IMG/VR virus record: IMGVR_UViG_3300021478_000794
Coordinates: 25,391-89,390 of that record
DNA: 64,000 nt
Reading direction: 5' to 3' (one strand)
Source of the DNA: a virus
The notes below the pieces were generated by a model. It was not told the origin of the DNA and did no database searches. It saw only the letters and a program-made list of their open reading frames with translations. Position 1 is the stretch's first letter, and each line of letters begins with the position of its first letter. Shown piece after piece: positions 62,048-64,000 of the stretch. The translations under genes and the position numbers were made by a program.

Positions 62048-64000
62048 GTGGGCTCGGAATTCGATACCTTAGTCGGCGCGGTTCTCGACGGCGAGGATCT
62101 CGCGATCCTCGACCGGCTCTCCGAAAAGGAAAAAGAGATCGCTTGGGAAATGCTCCTATCGATGCGGGCTTCGGGGAACTACGCCCCGATTCAGGATTTT
62201 TGGCAGCTCGATTACGAGGTCGCGCCGCCGACCCCGGAAGAGTTCCTAACCGACGATAACTATCTCGGACCGGTCGGGCGGGACTTGTATCCGAAGTGGA
62301 AGGAGACCTTCTACCATATCATGGATCCCCGATCGGATATCCACGAGCTAATCCTTCGCGGCTGTCTCGGGAGCGGAAAGACATTATTCTGCTCGACAAT
62401 AATGACGTACATTATCTGTTGGTTGATGCATCTTAAATCGCCGATCGCCACCCTTCTCGATACCTATTCCGATACCTCCTCGATCTTTCTCGCCGAGCTT
62501 TCGACCGATAAAGACCAGCTTAAGAAAAACATGTGGACGACGACGCTCCGGATGTTAAAACTCTGCCCCTTTATCCAGTCGCGAGCGCATCTTAAAGCGG
62601 AGGGGAACTACGACGATATGCTTCTCCGGCTCCCGAAGAACATCATCCTCTCGGGAGGCTCCCTCGCCGCCCACGTTTTAGGGCAAAACCTCTTCGGCGT
62701 CTTCATGGACGAGGCAAACTTCCGCCGGAGCGCCGATCCACAAGAAGAAGCATATGCTTTTTATTACAAACTCCGCCGCCGGGTCGAAGGCCGCTTTCTC
62801 CGCCGGACCGGGATGGGTTTCGTTGGTTTAATTTCATCAGAGGGCGGAGAGGGAGTTTTTCTCGATCGCCATTGTAACGAGATTCAGGAACGGGCTAAAA
62901 AAGGAATCCCGAACGACGCCCATATCGTCCAATTTGCGGAGTGGGATATCCGGCCTATTCCCGATCTCTCGGGCGAGAAATTCCTCGTCGATATCGGGGA
63001 TAACCTCCGTTCGCCGCATATCCTCGGCGACGGGGAAGCGGTCCGCTCCGGAGCCCAAGTCATCGAGGTCCCGGTCGAATACCGGAACGATGCCGAACGA
63101 GAACTAGTCCACTTTTTAATGGACGTCGCCGGGAAAGTTCCCGGGCGTGCGCATCGATATTTTTACAACGTCGAGGCCGCGCTCCGGAGTTTACGGCTCC
63201 GGAATCCTGTACTTTCTGAAATTGCGGAATTGGCATTGGATACAGAATTCGAGGGAAGCGATTATCTCGACGAACCGGCGCTCCTTACGAAAATCCAAGG
63301 CCGTTGGCGTCCCCGGATCCTCCCGCTCGCGGCCCGCTTTATCCATATCGATCTCGCGAAAAACGACGACGTCGCCGGATTCGCTATGGTACACGTCGGC
63401 GACTTCGATCGCGGCGGGACCCCGATTATCCACGTCGACTTTGCGATCTGCTTCCAGGCGAGCGCGAAGAAGCCGATCGATTACGATAAGATCCTCCGGT
63501 TAATCTTCTGGCTCCGGGACTCCGGCTTTTCGATCGAAAAGATCTCTTACGACTCCTACCAGAGCCAGCACTCCCTTAATACCCTCGAAAAGGAGGGGCT
63601 CGTCGCCGAGCTACGATCCGTAGACCGGATGAAAGATATGGACCGGGGCAGAAAAATTCAACCAGAATATTTCCTCTTTAGGTCAATGCTCTCGGAAGAC
63701 AGAATCCTAAACCCGATTTCGCCTCTCTTAAGAAGAGAAATTTTACAGTTAATATCGGTCGAGGAAAAGCCGGACCACGAAAAGAACGAGTCGAAAGACA
63801 TGATCGACGCGATCGTCGGAGCCGTTTCTAATTTGATTGAAAGTACAAATTTGACAGCCCCGCCATCGGAAGAAGAACTTTTCCCAATGATGGGAACAAT
63901 GAGGGGGACCGAACGGGGTCGACCGAAGCCGCCGATCGACGAACAACAATTAGTCGAGCCGAATTACGCCCGAGGCGATAACGTCTTCTTTAATCCTTAG
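62048..64000 (+). CDS. Terminase large subunit
   Basis: 650 aa, complete, from a GTG at 62048 to a TAG on the last base of the window. ATPase: Walker A GCLGSGKT (105-112) and Walker B LFGVFMDEA (D221 E222). Nuclease (RNase H fold): ARFIHIDLAKNDDVAGFAMV holds the first catalytic Asp, ISYDSYQSQHS the middle block and KDMIDAIVGAV the last Asp. It pumps and cuts concatemeric DNA during packaging. Several patches near 63.2 kb and 63.7-63.9 kb have more TG/CA and AT than the rest of the genome. Confidence 0.93.
   Translation: MGSEFDTLVGAVLDGEDLAILDRLSEKEKEIAWEMLLSMRASGNYAPIQDFWQLDYEVAPPTPEEFLTDDNYLGPVGRDLYPKWKETFYHIMDPRSDIHELILRGCLGSGKTLFCSTIMTYIICWLMHLKSPIATLLDTYSDTSSIFLAELSTDKDQLKKNMWTTTLRMLKLCPFIQSRAHLKAEGNYDDMLLRLPKNIILSGGSLAAHVLGQNLFGVFMDEANFRRSADPQEEAYAFYYKLRRRVEGRFLRRTGMGFVGLISSEGGEGVFLDRHCNEIQERAKKGIPNDAHIVQFAEWDIRPIPDLSGEKFLVDIGDNLRSPHILGDGEAVRSGAQVIEVPVEYRNDAERELVHFLMDVAGKVPGRAHRYFYNVEAALRSLRLRNPVLSEIAELALDTEFEGSDYLDEPALLTKIQGRWRPRILPLAARFIHIDLAKNDDVAGFAMVHVGDFDRGGTPIIHVDFAICFQASAKKPIDYDKILRLIFWLRDSGFSIEKISYDSYQSQHSLNTLEKEGLVAELRSVDRMKDMDRGRKIQPEYFLFRSMLSEDRILNPISPLLRREILQLISVEEKPDHEKNESKDMIDAIVGAVSNLIESTNLTAPPSEEELFPMMGTMRGTERGRPKPPIDEQQLVEPNYARGDNVFFNP

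Noticed and set aside
1-64000. Integrase, repressor or attachment sites indicating a temperate phage
   Set aside because: No integrase, excisionase or att-like repeats were seen; nothing supports lysogeny in this window.

Overview
The window is a near-contiguous stretch of a large tailed bacteriophage of T4-like (myovirus) architecture. The evidence is a gp23-type major capsid protein, a gp21-type prohead protease fused to its scaffold, a PAAR-tipped spike next to baseplate-type genes, a neck/connector-type protein, a UvsW-like helicase, a DnaB-type helicase, a SPO1-style UDG-PolA polymerase and a large terminase that ends on the last base of the window. The host is probably a Gram-negative bacterium, because the phage carries a lipobox lipoprotein and several Sec-type signal peptides; its identity cannot be read from the sequence. 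No integrase, rRNA or CRISPR was seen. Genes are tightly packed with many ATGA/GTGA stop-start overlaps, and the longest gap is about 210 bases. Composition is striking: CpG is abundant while TpG/CpA are rare, so CTG, GTG and TTG codons are avoided.

Layout. 0-3.2 kb: Ig-like and proline-rich virion-type proteins and a DUF5662 gene. 3.2-9.3 kb: a minus-strand operon with a MoxR-like AAA+ ATPase, an HExxH metallopeptidase and a VWA protein, plus small unknown genes. 9.3-20.8 kb: replication, recombination and nucleotide genes (DUF932 protein, NUDIX, UvsW-like helicase, RuvC-like nuclease, HD hydrolase, DNA polymerase, DUF1599/MazG-like, deoxyribosyltransferase-like). 20.8-32.5 kb: tail spike, connector and baseplate/spike genes, interrupted by a plus-strand secreted beta-helix protein. 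32.6-47 kb: head genes (capsid, protease-scaffold, several unknown structural proteins) and a collagen-like fibre. 47-49.3 kb: DnaB-like helicase and an upstream partner. 49.3-53.5 kb: plus-strand tail spike and small virion proteins. 53.5-60.9 kb: accessory region with an initiator tRNA, a minimal DNA ligase, an RHH regulator, secreted small proteins, an L7/L12-CTD protein, a GH75-like hydrolase and small membrane proteins. 60.9-64 kb: terminase block.

Three things tie the window together. First, a short peptide of consensus (V/I)ETMHEISGWDA recurs at the C-terminus, or at domain boundaries, of at least seven otherwise unrelated proteins. Second, about fourteen genes start behind a near-identical leader (CGAAATGTA-N2-GGT-ATG) whose internal AUG is followed at once by a stop, or opens a 4-5 codon ORF ending on the gene's own ATGA. 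Third, the phage encodes an initiator-type tRNA (C1/A72 mismatch, A11:U24, CAU anticodon) and a ribosomal L7/L12 C-terminal-domain protein that itself carries the MHxxSxWD tail. Together these suggest, as a hypothesis, phage-directed translation. A PAAR spike gene with an apparent ATT start codon was found in a gap that canonical start codons leave empty.
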